From an uncultured Muribaculaceae bacterium (GTDB lineage: Bacteria; Bacteroidota; Bacteroidia; Bacteroidales; Muribaculaceae): a DNA stretch of 64,000 bases. The first letter of the stretch is position 1, and every line of letters starts with the position of its first letter. This document shows, piece after piece, positions 41,601 through 49,241 of this stretch. The notes below the pieces were generated by a model. It had not been told where the DNA came from and searched no databases. It saw only the letters and a list, made by a program, of their open reading frames with translations. The stretch covers positions 1-64,000 of the forward strand of contig CAJTSR010000016.1 in assembly GCA_910579035.1 (NCBI GenBank), in the 5' to 3' direction. The position numbers and the translations under genes were made by a program.

Positions 41601-44172
41601 CACGCTCTATAACCGCGCCCTCGACAAGCTGTCATCGCCGTCGTGGCCATCGGGTATGTCATTTAACAATGCAGGCAGCTGGATATCTTTCTCAGCACCC
41701 TCGGCAGGACGCAACAGCTTCAGCCTGTATGGCAATATCAAGGACTATCCTGCGGTAAACACGGTGTTCCCTGCCTTTATGTTCTGGGAAACGGAGCTGT
41801 ACAATTCCCTGCCGCAGAGGAAGCTGATGGCTTCGGCTTCAGGAGTGGCAGTTCGGGGCGCGTATGACGACGTTATGCTCCGAGAAGAAATTGTGGCCGC
41901 AGGCATCGGCTCTTCAAATGACCTCAAGGCAGAGAAGGAAGAAGACGGAGTGGAAGAATCCGAGCCGGACGTTGAATACCGTGTGGCCGAAACGCTTCAG
42001 GTGCTGTGGGAACCCCGTCTTACAGCCGATGCCGAGGGCAATATCGACATCGTGTTCACTATGCCCGACGCTATCGGCGGCTGGTCGTTCAAGGGCTTTG
42101 CCTGGAGCGATGATGCGCGCGCGGCGGCGTATACTGCCGAGTGTGTAAGCAGCAAGCCCGTGATGGTGCAGCCCAATCTGCCTCGCTTCCTGCGTCAGGG
42201 CGACAAGGCCACCATACGTGCCACCGTCTTCAACAACAGTGGCGACAACGGTATGGTGAAGACCACGATGGAGCTGTTCGACCCTGCAACCGGCACGGTT
42301 AAATCAAGTTCCACGGTGCTGAGCACGCTTGCAGCCGGTGCCTCGACGATAGTGGGAATACCTGTGGAGGCTCCCGCTGATGCTTCGGCGATAGGTTTCA
42401 GGGTGCGTTCGGTGCTCGGTTCGTTTGCCGACGGCGAGCAGGCGCTCGTGCCCGTGCTTGCCTCATCTGCCACGGTGATAGAGAGCACGGAGTTCTATCT
42501 CAACCCCGGCGACAACAAGCCTTTCGAGCTTACCGTGCCTGCGGCGGCCGATGCCACCATAACGCTTCAGTACTGTCAGAATCCTGTCTGGACCGTGGTG
42601 AAGGCTATGCGCGGGCTGTCCGACGGGGGAAGCACGTCTACGGCGTATGTGGGCCGCTTGTTCTCGGCTCTTGCCGGTAGGAAGATAATAAGCGAGTCGC
42701 CGGCGGTGGCTGCCGCCATCAAGCGGTGGAGCGAGAATCCCTCTGAAGATGCTCTCAAATCGATGCTCGAAAAGAACGAGGATCTCAAGAAGCTGATGCT
42801 CGACCAGACTCCGTGGGTTCAGGCTGCGGCGAGCCAGAGCGCGCGTATGGCCGCTTTGGCGCAGTTCCTTGAGCCGGAAGCTGTGGAGAAATCTGTCAAT
42901 GCTGCCGTCGAAGGCTTGTCGAAGCTTCAGAATAAGGACGGCGGATTTGTGTGGGGCGACTGGAACCGCGAATCGTCGGAGTGGGCCACGCAGACGGTGC
43001 TCACCACCCTCGGCATAGCCAACTCGCTGGGTATGCTGCCGCAATCCGAACAGATAAGCGGAATGGTTGACGCCGCTTTCGGCTATCTGCAGAAAGAGGC
43101 CGCCAAGCCGGGTCGCTCGCTTACCAATGATGACCTTGCCCTGATATCCGCGCTTCTGCCGCAGGCCAAGCTTACGGTAGAAGGCAGCGCCATCGTCCGC
43201 CGCACCGTTGCCCGCATTGTTTCGGGCTGGCGCAAGGACGGCACCGTCGGCAAGGCTTACGACATACTCATACTCAAAGCCAACGGACGCAAGGCCGTGG
43301 CCGCGCAGATACTTGAATCGATACGCCAGCACAGCGTGGTGAAGCCGGGCATGGGCATGTGCTTCCCCAATGTCGACGATATCCGCACATATGCCTCCGT
43401 GATACAGGCGTTTGCTGCCATGGACGCACCCAAGGCTGAGATCGACGCTATGCGCCAGTGGATTACGGTGCGCGCTCAGGCCATCGACAATCTCGGGGCA
43501 TATAATCCGGACTATGTGATTGCCGCAGTGATGCTTACCGGCTCGGTATGGACCGATGTGCCTGTGAGTCAGAGCGTGACTGTCGACGGACGACCCCTCG
43601 CTATCGGCCGGGTGGAAAGCTCCACCGGGTATTTCGCCCAGACTATTCCTGCCGACGGCAAGGCCGTGACAATCAAGGTGATACCTAATGGTATCACACC
43701 GTCGTACGGTTCCGTGGTAAGCGTGGGCCGACGTCCGATGGCCTCTGTGGAGGCTCGTCCGGGACGCGACATCTCTGTGGAGAAACGCGTGCTTGTCGAG
43801 AGGGCCGGTAGCTGGGTGGAAACCAACGAGTTCAATCTCGGCGAGCGCGTGCGTGTGCAGCTCGTTATCAAGGCAAAGCGCGATTTGCAGTATGTTAGCA
43901 TCGACGATGAGCGTCCGGCAGCCTTCGAGCCTGTAGAGCAGCTCCCCGGCTATGTCTACGACGGCGGACTCGGCTTCTATCGCGAAAACCGCGATGCTTC
44001 CACCCGCCTGTTCGTAGGTTGGCTCCCCAAGGGAACATATCACGTGAACTATGATATGACGGCGGCCCTCGAAGGCAGCTTCATATCCGGCATTGCTACT
44101 CTCCAGAGCCAGTATGCGCCCGAGCTTACCGCCCACAGCGGCGCTTCTGTAGTAACTGTGACTGTGAAATGA
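38665..44172 (+). CDS. Alpha-2-macroglobulin-like secreted protein
   Basis: 1835 residues with a signal peptide (1 to about 23). An N-terminal helical region (about 30-300) is followed by macroglobulin-type beta domains (MG, with the DRKLYHQGDSISW opening of MG2 at about residue 530), a bait/A2M region (LWEPRLTADAEGNIDIVFTMPD and GGWSFKGFAWS, about 1115-1145) and an alpha/alpha-toroid thioester-type domain (LQNKDGGFVWGDWN). The thioester motif CxEQ is absent. Proteins of this family trap or resist proteases at the cell surface. The HAD gene overlaps its stop (ATGA). Confidence 0.85.
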   Translation: MAKSTKTIFCVLLTILFPFFMQAESPKLKIPDFAYPQTVEGDAAKLLAEADRMGGTEASALRVRALLELTTAQLQIDRDNAYTQPALIAAQAAKEGAASPGRAMLLVLEAQKYFDIYNSRRWTYDRVSAPLEPYPADVSEWSALQFHTRVAALVDSAIAVADAAPVTPLADFSDCLEYSSEALSYVPDVASFVRYKAYKLLKDCGKAEEAKALAEKTMAMSTPGSAPYFYWAAKATDDLEKLYEKWADNESARYVLLQLVRSADIVSVYWDDFRVRSADTGHRDNMIGLLRASLERFPGWYANNDLRNELARLTKPELEYSFPRMQMPGKPFDVVVSYSFAKNVDLAVYRLPAMGMVEWNPENIAKSCPKVFSASIAPTAVDGTDTVSVSLAEPGEYAVLALLDGEPNSQSWQRPVILVTPMLAFSLNAENRNAAVAVDFESGKPLKGVTVTENGYSHRRNAPAPLAKLLGKTSSEGTLLYTPTEADYSARYLSFGLDGREYDFGKDVDSREPADYGEDDDFKGLLFTDRKLYHQGDSISWALVAAVKEDGAASPRVFVGEKVNIVLRDANGTVVDTLEATTDSHGRVSGAFPTRKDALSGRYTLVARMAGHVTSAGVEVSDFKLPTFEVEISKIERGVPAEGAVRISGRACTFTGMPVASANVKLVLSEAYRWRWFAPMREIASLDTVTRFDGTFSFDIPASTLDGGATRPVDFYAAVTVTSLAAEAAEASRGFTVGKPYTLQIFAPYGNVDGGKASKGMIEAYNADGEQKPVEVRWTLGVYKDNECKQVVAEGSATTGTPFDMNLASVPAGVYVFEASPADSTLASAVRNDGIVVYNVRRNDVPDTGSPVFVPVESYSADGKVKLLVGTSQKEAFAIIAVNDNGKLASLSNHKISHGFHTIDVAVPAGKGRASIVVYSVRDGAVSSTAVNVERADKRDVKLVAESFRDKLVPGSGEQWRFRLLDSDSAPVANAAMIATLYNRALDKLSSPSWPSGMSFNNAGSWISFSAPSAGRNSFSLYGNIKDYPAVNTVFPAFMFWETELYNSLPQRKLMASASGVAVRGAYDDVMLREEIVAAGIGSSNDLKAEKEEDGVEESEPDVEYRVAETLQVLWEPRLTADAEGNIDIVFTMPDAIGGWSFKGFAWSDDARAAAYTAECVSSKPVMVQPNLPRFLRQGDKATIRATVFNNSGDNGMVKTTMELFDPATGTVKSSSTVLSTLAAGASTIVGIPVEAPADASAIGFRVRSVLGSFADGEQALVPVLASSATVIESTEFYLNPGDNKPFELTVPAAADATITLQYCQNPVWTVVKAMRGLSDGGSTSTAYVGRLFSALAGRKIISESPAVAAAIKRWSENPSEDALKSMLEKNEDLKKLMLDQTPWVQAAASQSARMAALAQFLEPEAVEKSVNAAVEGLSKLQNKDGGFVWGDWNRESSEWATQTVLTTLGIANSLGMLPQSEQISGMVDAAFGYLQKEAAKPGRSLTNDDLALISALLPQAKLTVEGSAIVRRTVARIVSGWRKDGTVGKAYDILILKANGRKAVAAQILESIRQHSVVKPGMGMCFPNVDDIRTYASVIQAFAAMDAPKAEIDAMRQWITVRAQAIDNLGAYNPDYVIAAVMLTGSVWTDVPVSQSVTVDGRPLAIGRVESSTGYFAQTIPADGKAVTIKVIPNGITPSYGSVVSVGRRPMASVEARPGRDISVEKRVLVERAGSWVETNEFNLGERVRVQLVIKAKRDLQYVSIDDERPAAFEPVEQLPGYVYDGGLGFYRENRDASTRLFVGWLPKGTYHVNYDMTAALEGSFISGIATLQSQYAPELTAHSGASVVTVTVK

Positions 44173-45008
44173 TGAAAGGCAAAACTCTCTATGTAAGCGA
44201 TATGGACGGCACCCTGCTTGGTTCCGACGGCAGGGTGTCGGATCGTACCGCCGGTATAATCACCCGCTTGTCCTACCTCGGCGTGCCCATAACCGTTGCC
44301 ACGGCGCGCACGCCGGCCACTGTGAGGCCGCTCCTCGCGCAGACGCATACCATCGTCGACGCTGTTGTTATGACGGGCGCTGCCACGTGGAGCCGTGCCG
44401 ACAATGTGTATACCGATGTCCACTATATGCCCGTTGCCGACGTCCGGCGCGGGCTTGACCTTTGTGCCGAATGCGGCGTGCATCCCTTTGTCTACACCAT
44501 GGGGGAGGACAGACGCTCGCTCGACGTGTATCACCGTGCGCGCGAGCTGAACAAGGCCGAAGAAGGCTTCTATCTCGAACGTGCCAAGCTGAAGCGTTTC
44601 CATATAGGGCAGGAGCTGCCGGAGGCCGCTGAGGCCGAAACAGCGCTTTTCTTCGCCATAGGCGCTCGCGCGGCTGTCGAAAGTGCTGCAAAGGAACTTC
44701 GCGAGCGCTCGGAGTGCGCGGTGTGCTGCTATCCCGATATTTATAATCCGGGTATAGGTAATCTCGAAGTGTTCGCCCCCGGTGTGTCGAAGGCGGCTGC
44801 CGTGCGCGAATTGAAAAAGAAAACAGGAGCGAGCCGTCTTGTGGTGTTTGGCGATAATCTCAACGACCTGCCCATGCTGGCAGAGGCTGATTTGGCCGTG
44901 GCCGTGGGCAATGCCCTGCCGGCAGTCAAGGAGGCCGCCGACATAGTGATAGAGCCGAACTACACCGACTCCGTGGCCCGATTTATAGAGTACGACTCAG
45001 GACTTTGA
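44169..45008 (+). CDS. HAD-superfamily (Cof-type) phosphatase
   Basis: 279 residues. Motif I DMDGTLLGSDG (10-20, nucleophile Asp10), motif II Thr in VATARTPA, Lys in the cap-to-core region, and motif III/IV GDNLNDLPMLAEADLAVAVGNA near the C-terminus. Cof/type IIB cap. Such enzymes dephosphorylate sugar phosphates or cofactors; substrate cannot be told. The ATG at 44169 overlaps the A2M stop, giving coupling, and the 3' end overlaps the convergent GldE-like gene by 12 nt. Confidence 0.88.
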   Translation: MMKGKTLYVSDMDGTLLGSDGRVSDRTAGIITRLSYLGVPITVATARTPATVRPLLAQTHTIVDAVVMTGAATWSRADNVYTDVHYMPVADVRRGLDLCAECGVHPFVYTMGEDRRSLDVYHRARELNKAEEGFYLERAKLKRFHIGQELPEAAEAETALFFAIGARAAVESAAKELRERSECAVCCYPDIYNPGIGNLEVFAPGVSKAAAVRELKKKTGASRLVVFGDNLNDLPMLAEADLAVAVGNALPAVKEAADIVIEPNYTDSVARFIEYDSGL

Positions 45009-46298
45009 TTCTGCCTCTTCGTCGAGTACGGGCGAGAGGCGGACAAGCTCTATGCGGTTGGCGGATTTTTTGAGGATTTCAAAGCGGAAATTGTCAATCA
45101 TCACCGTGGCGCCTTGCTCGGGTATGGTGCCGGTGTTATGGAGTATGAATCCGGCCACGGTCTGGTAGCTGTCGTCCTCGGGCATTTCGAGGTCGAAACG
45201 CTCGTTTATCTCCGTTATTTCGCAGCGGCCTGAAAGCTCGTAGACCCCCGCTTCGATTTCGCGGGCAGTGAGCTTGGAACTGTCGTGTTCGTCCTCGATA
45301 TTGCCGCATATCTCCTCCATAAGGTCTTCGAGGGTGAGCATTCCGGCTGTGCCTCCGAACTCGTCGACAACGATGGCTATTGAGCGCTTCTGCTGCAGTA
45401 GCCGGCGCATCATCACGTTCGCCATAAGGTTTTCCGGGGCGAATATCACGTCCTTAATGTGTTTGCGCCAGTCCTTGGCGGGGTCGAACAGCTCGCTTAC
45501 GTGGATATATCCCACTATGGTGTCGATGTCGCCACGGTATACTATTATTTTGGAGCGCCCGCTGCGTGTGAACAGCTCCGAGAGCTCGTCGCGGGTGATA
45601 TTGTCGAGATTCACGGCCACAATCTCGTTGCGGGGAATCATGCAGTCGCGCACGTGGGTCGACGAGAAGTCGAGCGCGTTGCGGAATATCTTCACTTCGT
45701 TCTCGATAGTCTGCTGCTTTTCTTCCATATCGTCGATGGTTTCCTCGATATAGTCGTTGAGGTCGCCTATGGAGATAAGGTGGAGGCGCTTGGCGCTGTC
45801 GCGTATACCCACAAGGCGCATAAGGGCTCTCGACAGCCATGCCGTGAATACCGACACGGGGTAGAGCACGAGGTAGAAAAGGTATATCGGGAGCGCGAAT
45901 ATCTTGAGAGAGTTGTTGGGGTTGATGCCGAATATGGTTTTTGGCAGAAACTCTCCCGTGATGATTATCACGGCGGTAGATATTAGCGTCTGGCTTATGA
46001 GTATGAAAAATTCGTTTGGCGATATCTGGGCGAGGAGCGGTTCGAGCAGGGCGGCGGCTCCCATGCCGTATACAACGAGCATTATGTTGTTGCCCACCAG
46101 TATGGTGGATATAAACAGTTCGGAATTGGAGTAGAACCGGTTGATTATGCGGGCTATGAATCCTCCTCGGTTCACGTCGAGTTCGACGCGCACGCGGTCG
46201 GAAGTGACGTAAGCCATTTCACAGCCCGAGAACAGGGCCGAGAATATGAGTGATACTATGGATACTACAATCCATATGCCGGTTTCGGAAATTTCCAT
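44997..46298 (-). CDS. GldE/CorC-like CNNM-CBS membrane protein
   Basis: 433 residues from ATG 46298; a 51-residue upstream extension is Pro-rich and overlaps lptC, so rejected. DUF21/CNNM membrane region (about 5-160; GCEMAYVTSDRVRVEL and GEFLPKTIFG), two CBS domains (about 205-330, MIPRNEIVAV and FGGTAGMLTLEDLMEEICG) and a C-terminal CorC_HlyC domain. In Bacteroidetes this layout is called gliding-motility GldE or hemolysin/CorC-like; likely a divalent-cation transport or regulatory protein. It follows lptC by 4 nt, last in the coaX operon. Confidence 0.85.
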   Translation of the reverse strand: MEISETGIWIVVSIVSLIFSALFSGCEMAYVTSDRVRVELDVNRGGFIARIINRFYSNSELFISTILVGNNIMLVVYGMGAAALLEPLLAQISPNEFFILISQTLISTAVIIITGEFLPKTIFGINPNNSLKIFALPIYLFYLVLYPVSVFTAWLSRALMRLVGIRDSAKRLHLISIGDLNDYIEETIDDMEEKQQTIENEVKIFRNALDFSSTHVRDCMIPRNEIVAVNLDNITRDELSELFTRSGRSKIIVYRGDIDTIVGYIHVSELFDPAKDWRKHIKDVIFAPENLMANVMMRRLLQQKRSIAIVVDEFGGTAGMLTLEDLMEEICGNIEDEHDSSKLTAREIEAGVYELSGRCEITEINERFDLEMPEDDSYQTVAGFILHNTGTIPEQGATVMIDNFRFEILKKSANRIELVRLSPVLDEEAESKS

Positions 46299-46302
46299 AC
46301 TT

Positions 46303-47061
46303 TTATTTTGCGGGTATGCGTTTTGCCGGTAATGCGTCGGCAGGAGCGCGTTGTATCGTGGTCGGTTTTTCGGTAGCGGTGCTTGCTGCCGGTCGTGCCT
46401 GCGTGCGGCGTTCGGGTGCGGCGCGGCGGGTAGTGGCGGCGGCAGAGTCACGCCGCGATGTGCTGTCGGCCGCAGTGCTGTCGGTGCGCGCGGCGCGTCC
46501 GCTGCCCGGCCTTCTGTCGGCGGGAAGTATCGCGGTGGGGCGTTTTACCTCGTATGAGCGCATGCCTTGGTCCGACTCGAAGCCGTAGCCCTCGATAGTG
46601 CGCTCCGCGCTCACTATGTGGATAAATGAATCGCTGTATATCTTGCGCGAAGTCTGGTCCCAGAACAGCTGGTTGGTCAGGAAGCTGTCGCGGGCAGTGT
46701 TTACCATCACCACGTTGCCGTCGAGCCTCCACAGCCTTTTTCGCGAATAATATATCGCCGAGTCGCATTCGACGTTCGACTCCGGCTGCAGGGCGTGGTC
46801 GTACTGTTCGAGCTCTATCCCTTCGGGGAAGCGCCAGAACGGTTCTTCTGCGTCTTCGTACATAAGCCATATCGGCGTTACCACCTTGTACCGGGTGTAT
46901 CCGCTGTCGCTAATCAGCGTGGTAACGTCGGTGGTCGCCATGGTGGGCGTTGTTTCGCCGTCGGAGGCGTTAGGCACGTAGTGCTGTTTTTCCGGCGAAC
47001 ACGACACGAGCGCCCACGACGCCGACAGCGCTGCCGCCGCCAGTGCCGGAAGCAGACGCAT
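46303..47061 (-). CDS. lptC: LPS export protein LptC with long C-terminal tail
   Basis: 252 residues from ATG 47061. Lipoprotein-type signal (ALVSC, Cys21) and the LptC core: DSGYTRYKVVTPIWLMYEDA and the YSDSFIHIVSAERTIEGYGFESD region (about 55-170). The family passes LPS from the inner-membrane LptBFG to LptA across the periplasm. After residue about 172 there is an unusual Ala/Arg/Thr/Pro-rich tail of 80 residues, probably disordered. Lies in the coaX - OMP - lptC - gldE order common in Bacteroidales. Confidence 0.82.
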   Translation of the reverse strand: MRLLPALAAAALSASWALVSCSPEKQHYVPNASDGETTPTMATTDVTTLISDSGYTRYKVVTPIWLMYEDAEEPFWRFPEGIELEQYDHALQPESNVECDSAIYYSRKRLWRLDGNVVMVNTARDSFLTNQLFWDQTSRKIYSDSFIHIVSAERTIEGYGFESDQGMRSYEVKRPTAILPADRRPGSGRAARTDSTAADSTSRRDSAAATTRRAAPERRTQARPAASTATEKPTTIQRAPADALPAKRIPAK

Positions 47062-47102
47062 GGCGCCTGTGCTGTGTGCCTTTTCGCCGTGTTTGCCCAA
47101 AA

Positions 47103-48362
47103 TTAGTAGATTTTGCTCTGGCGGAACCACATTTCGTTGAAGTTGATTCCGATAGTCACGTTGAAGTAATTTTCCTTGATGAGGGGATTGGGGTTGGCCT
47201 GACGGTGCTTCCATTCAAAGCCGAGGTTTACTATGGTCTTGAAGGTGGGCACGGGGAAACCGAAACCGGCTGTTACGCCGTATTCGCGGAGCTGGTTGCC
47301 ACGGATAAGGAGATAGTCGTTGTTGTAGTATGCTCCCATGCGGTACTGCACACGCTTGAAGTAGCCGCCTCGGAAGTTGGGCGTGAACTGCATGCCGAGG
47401 GCGTATTTGGTGCGGTTGGCATAGTTGTGGCTTATGCTTTCGCCGTCGAAGCCACGGAATTTGACCTTGCTCCAAGGCTGGTAGGTGTAGTCGAATTCCA
47501 CTATAAGCTTGCGCCCGAAGTTGTAGTTGATGCCGGCGCCCCATGTTTCGGGCAGGGAGTAGTTGCCGCGCAGTTTGTGCTCGTCGGTCACTTCGGGCTT
47601 GGTGTCCTGCTGGGTGTCGTAGTACACCATTCTGGCGTTGCCGAGGAGTGTCTTGGCCGGGCTGTATGTGAGGCCGAGGGTGAGGCGGTCGCCGTTGCCG
47701 AAGCCCACGCCGTACTGCGCGCCGAAGTTGAGGTGGTAGTCGCGTACTTCGAGCTGCTTCTGGTAGAGGGTGCTGTAGCCGGCGTTCGCTATGGCGTAAG
47801 TATCGTTTATGATGTTGCCGAACATATACGATATGTTCGCGCCTACATAGAAGCCCTTGAAGGGGTTGCCGCTGACACCAACATAAAGCTCGTTGATGCT
47901 GCCCGAACCTTGGCGCGAGTCAATGCCGTTGTCGATTTCGCTGCCGAAAGAATAGCCCACCGAGGAGTATGGCACAAGACCCACCGACGCTCCCATGCGG
48001 CGGCCGAGGGGGAACTGCATGGTCACATAGTCGAGTCCTCCGCCGAAGTTGCGCTCTGACAGGCGCTTGCCGTCTGACAGAGTTTCGTTCTGCCATATGG
48101 CGGTGAGGTCGATACCCATGTCGAACAGGAAAGTAAGGGTGTCGATTGCCGCATACGAGGCCGGGTTCATCACGTTGATTTGGCGCCCGGAGTTCATGGC
48201 ATAGCCCACGCCGCCCATGGCGCGCTGCGCCGAGGTGGCATGGTCGCCGAGGATACCGTAGCCGTAGCTAGAGTAGGGCGTCATAGTGCCGTTTTGCGCC
48301 GTGGCGCCGATTGCAGTAGTGATGAATAGCAGGCTAAGGGCTAAGATTTTAGCGATTCTCAT
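47103..48362 (-). CDS. Outer-membrane beta-barrel protein (FadL/OmpP1-like)
   Basis: 419 residues with signal peptide (MRIAKILALSLLFITTAIGA, about 20). PYSSYGYGILGD and AMGGVGYAMNSGRQINVMNP (about 28-66) match the start of FadL/OmpP1-type barrels, and the C-terminal half has regular amphipathic strands ending in a short tail. Possibly takes part in envelope biogenesis, as it is encoded between coaX and lptC. The gene overlaps coaX by 14 nt. Substrate unknown. Confidence 0.75.
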   Translation of the reverse strand: MRIAKILALSLLFITTAIGATAQNGTMTPYSSYGYGILGDHATSAQRAMGGVGYAMNSGRQINVMNPASYAAIDTLTFLFDMGIDLTAIWQNETLSDGKRLSERNFGGGLDYVTMQFPLGRRMGASVGLVPYSSVGYSFGSEIDNGIDSRQGSGSINELYVGVSGNPFKGFYVGANISYMFGNIINDTYAIANAGYSTLYQKQLEVRDYHLNFGAQYGVGFGNGDRLTLGLTYSPAKTLLGNARMVYYDTQQDTKPEVTDEHKLRGNYSLPETWGAGINYNFGRKLIVEFDYTYQPWSKVKFRGFDGESISHNYANRTKYALGMQFTPNFRGGYFKRVQYRMGAYYNNDYLLIRGNQLREYGVTAGFGFPVPTFKTIVNLGFEWKHRQANPNPLIKENYFNVTIGINFNEMWFRQSKIY

Positions 48363-49110
48363 TATAGTCTATTATGGAGTTAAGGCCGCGCAGCACAAGG
48401 TGCGGGTCGTAAAGGCTGTCGAAGGACAGCAGCTTGTTTTTTAAAATGTATTCGGCTCCGCCGCCTGTGAGAACGGCTTGGGCCACGGGGCCGGCCAGGT
48501 GGTGGTAGTATTCAAGCTCTGCCGCCATTCCTCTGAATGCTCCCGAGCGCAGGGCTTCGTCGGTGCTCTTGCCCCATGCCGGTATGGGGCCGTCGGTTTC
48601 AGGCTCGGGCAGGGCAGCGGTATAGCTGTGGAGCGCCTTCAGGCGCATTCCTATGCCGGGAGCTATGTTGCCTCCGGCGTATACTGCGCCGGGAGCCACG
48701 AAGTCGAACGTTGCCGCCGTGCCGATGTCGGCCACCAGCAGCGGCGTGTTGCTTCCGGCAAGGTCTATGGCGCCGAGGGCGGCCGCGAGGCGGTCGGCGC
48801 CTAAAGTGGCGGGCGTGGCATATAGAATCTGCATCGGCATGGGGGTGGTGGCGTCAACATTTATCACACGCCGTGCCTTGCCGCGCAGCGACAGCATGTC
48901 GTCGCTTCTTCGGCTGCCCACCACGGTGCAGTATGCCGCCGAGGCAAAAGCCTCGCAGCCGCAACCGTAGGTTCGCAGAAGAGCCGAAGCCGCCTCGCCG
49001 GCGCTTAGCTCCGGCGGAAAGACTTCGGAGCCCAGCAAGCGCTTGGAGGTATCCCATACACCGCCTTTCATGGTGGTGTTGCCTCTGTCGATTGTAAGCT
49101 TGAGTTCCAT
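48349..49110 (-). CDS. coaX: Type III pantothenate kinase
   Basis: 253 residues. P-loop-like opening LTIDRGNTTMKGGVWD (phosphate-binding), GADRLAAALGA (about 104-114), DIGTAATFDFV (about 129-139) with catalytic Asp, and GGNIAPGIGMR. First step of coenzyme A synthesis, phosphorylating pantothenate with ATP. Type III enzymes are typical in Bacteroidetes. First gene of the coaX-OMP-lptC-gldE operon; a -7 box ends only 7 nt before its ATG. Pantothenate-pathway partner panB lies far away at 61769. Confidence 0.93.
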   Translation of the reverse strand: MELKLTIDRGNTTMKGGVWDTSKRLLGSEVFPPELSAGEAASALLRTYGCGCEAFASAAYCTVVGSRRSDDMLSLRGKARRVINVDATTPMPMQILYATPATLGADRLAAALGAIDLAGSNTPLLVADIGTAATFDFVAPGAVYAGGNIAPGIGMRLKALHSYTAALPEPETDGPIPAWGKSTDEALRSGAFRGMAAELEYYHHLAGPVAQAVLTGGGAEYILKNKLLSFDSLYDPHLVLRGLNSIIDYNENR

Positions 49111-49117
49111 CGCGTGG

Positions 49118-49125
49118 CAAAATTA
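49118..49125 (-). promoter_or_regulatory. -7 box (TAATTTTG) for coaX
   Basis: On minus TAATTTTG, 7 nt from the ATG at 49110. If used, the transcript would be leaderless or nearly so. Confidence 0.4.
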
Positions 49126-49221
49126 CTAAAAAGATTGTCACCCCGCGCCATATGCCGTGTATTTTACTATTTATTAATATATCATTTCCGGCTCTGAGGC
49201 GCCCGTTACGTCGTTTTTTTG

Positions 49222-49229
49222 TAGATTTG
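49222..49229 (+). promoter_or_regulatory. -7 box (TAGATTTG) for uvrC
   Basis: TAGATTTG, 12 nt before the ATG at 49242. The -33 position does not match well. Confidence 0.4.
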
Positions 49230-49241
49230 CATATCAGAATT

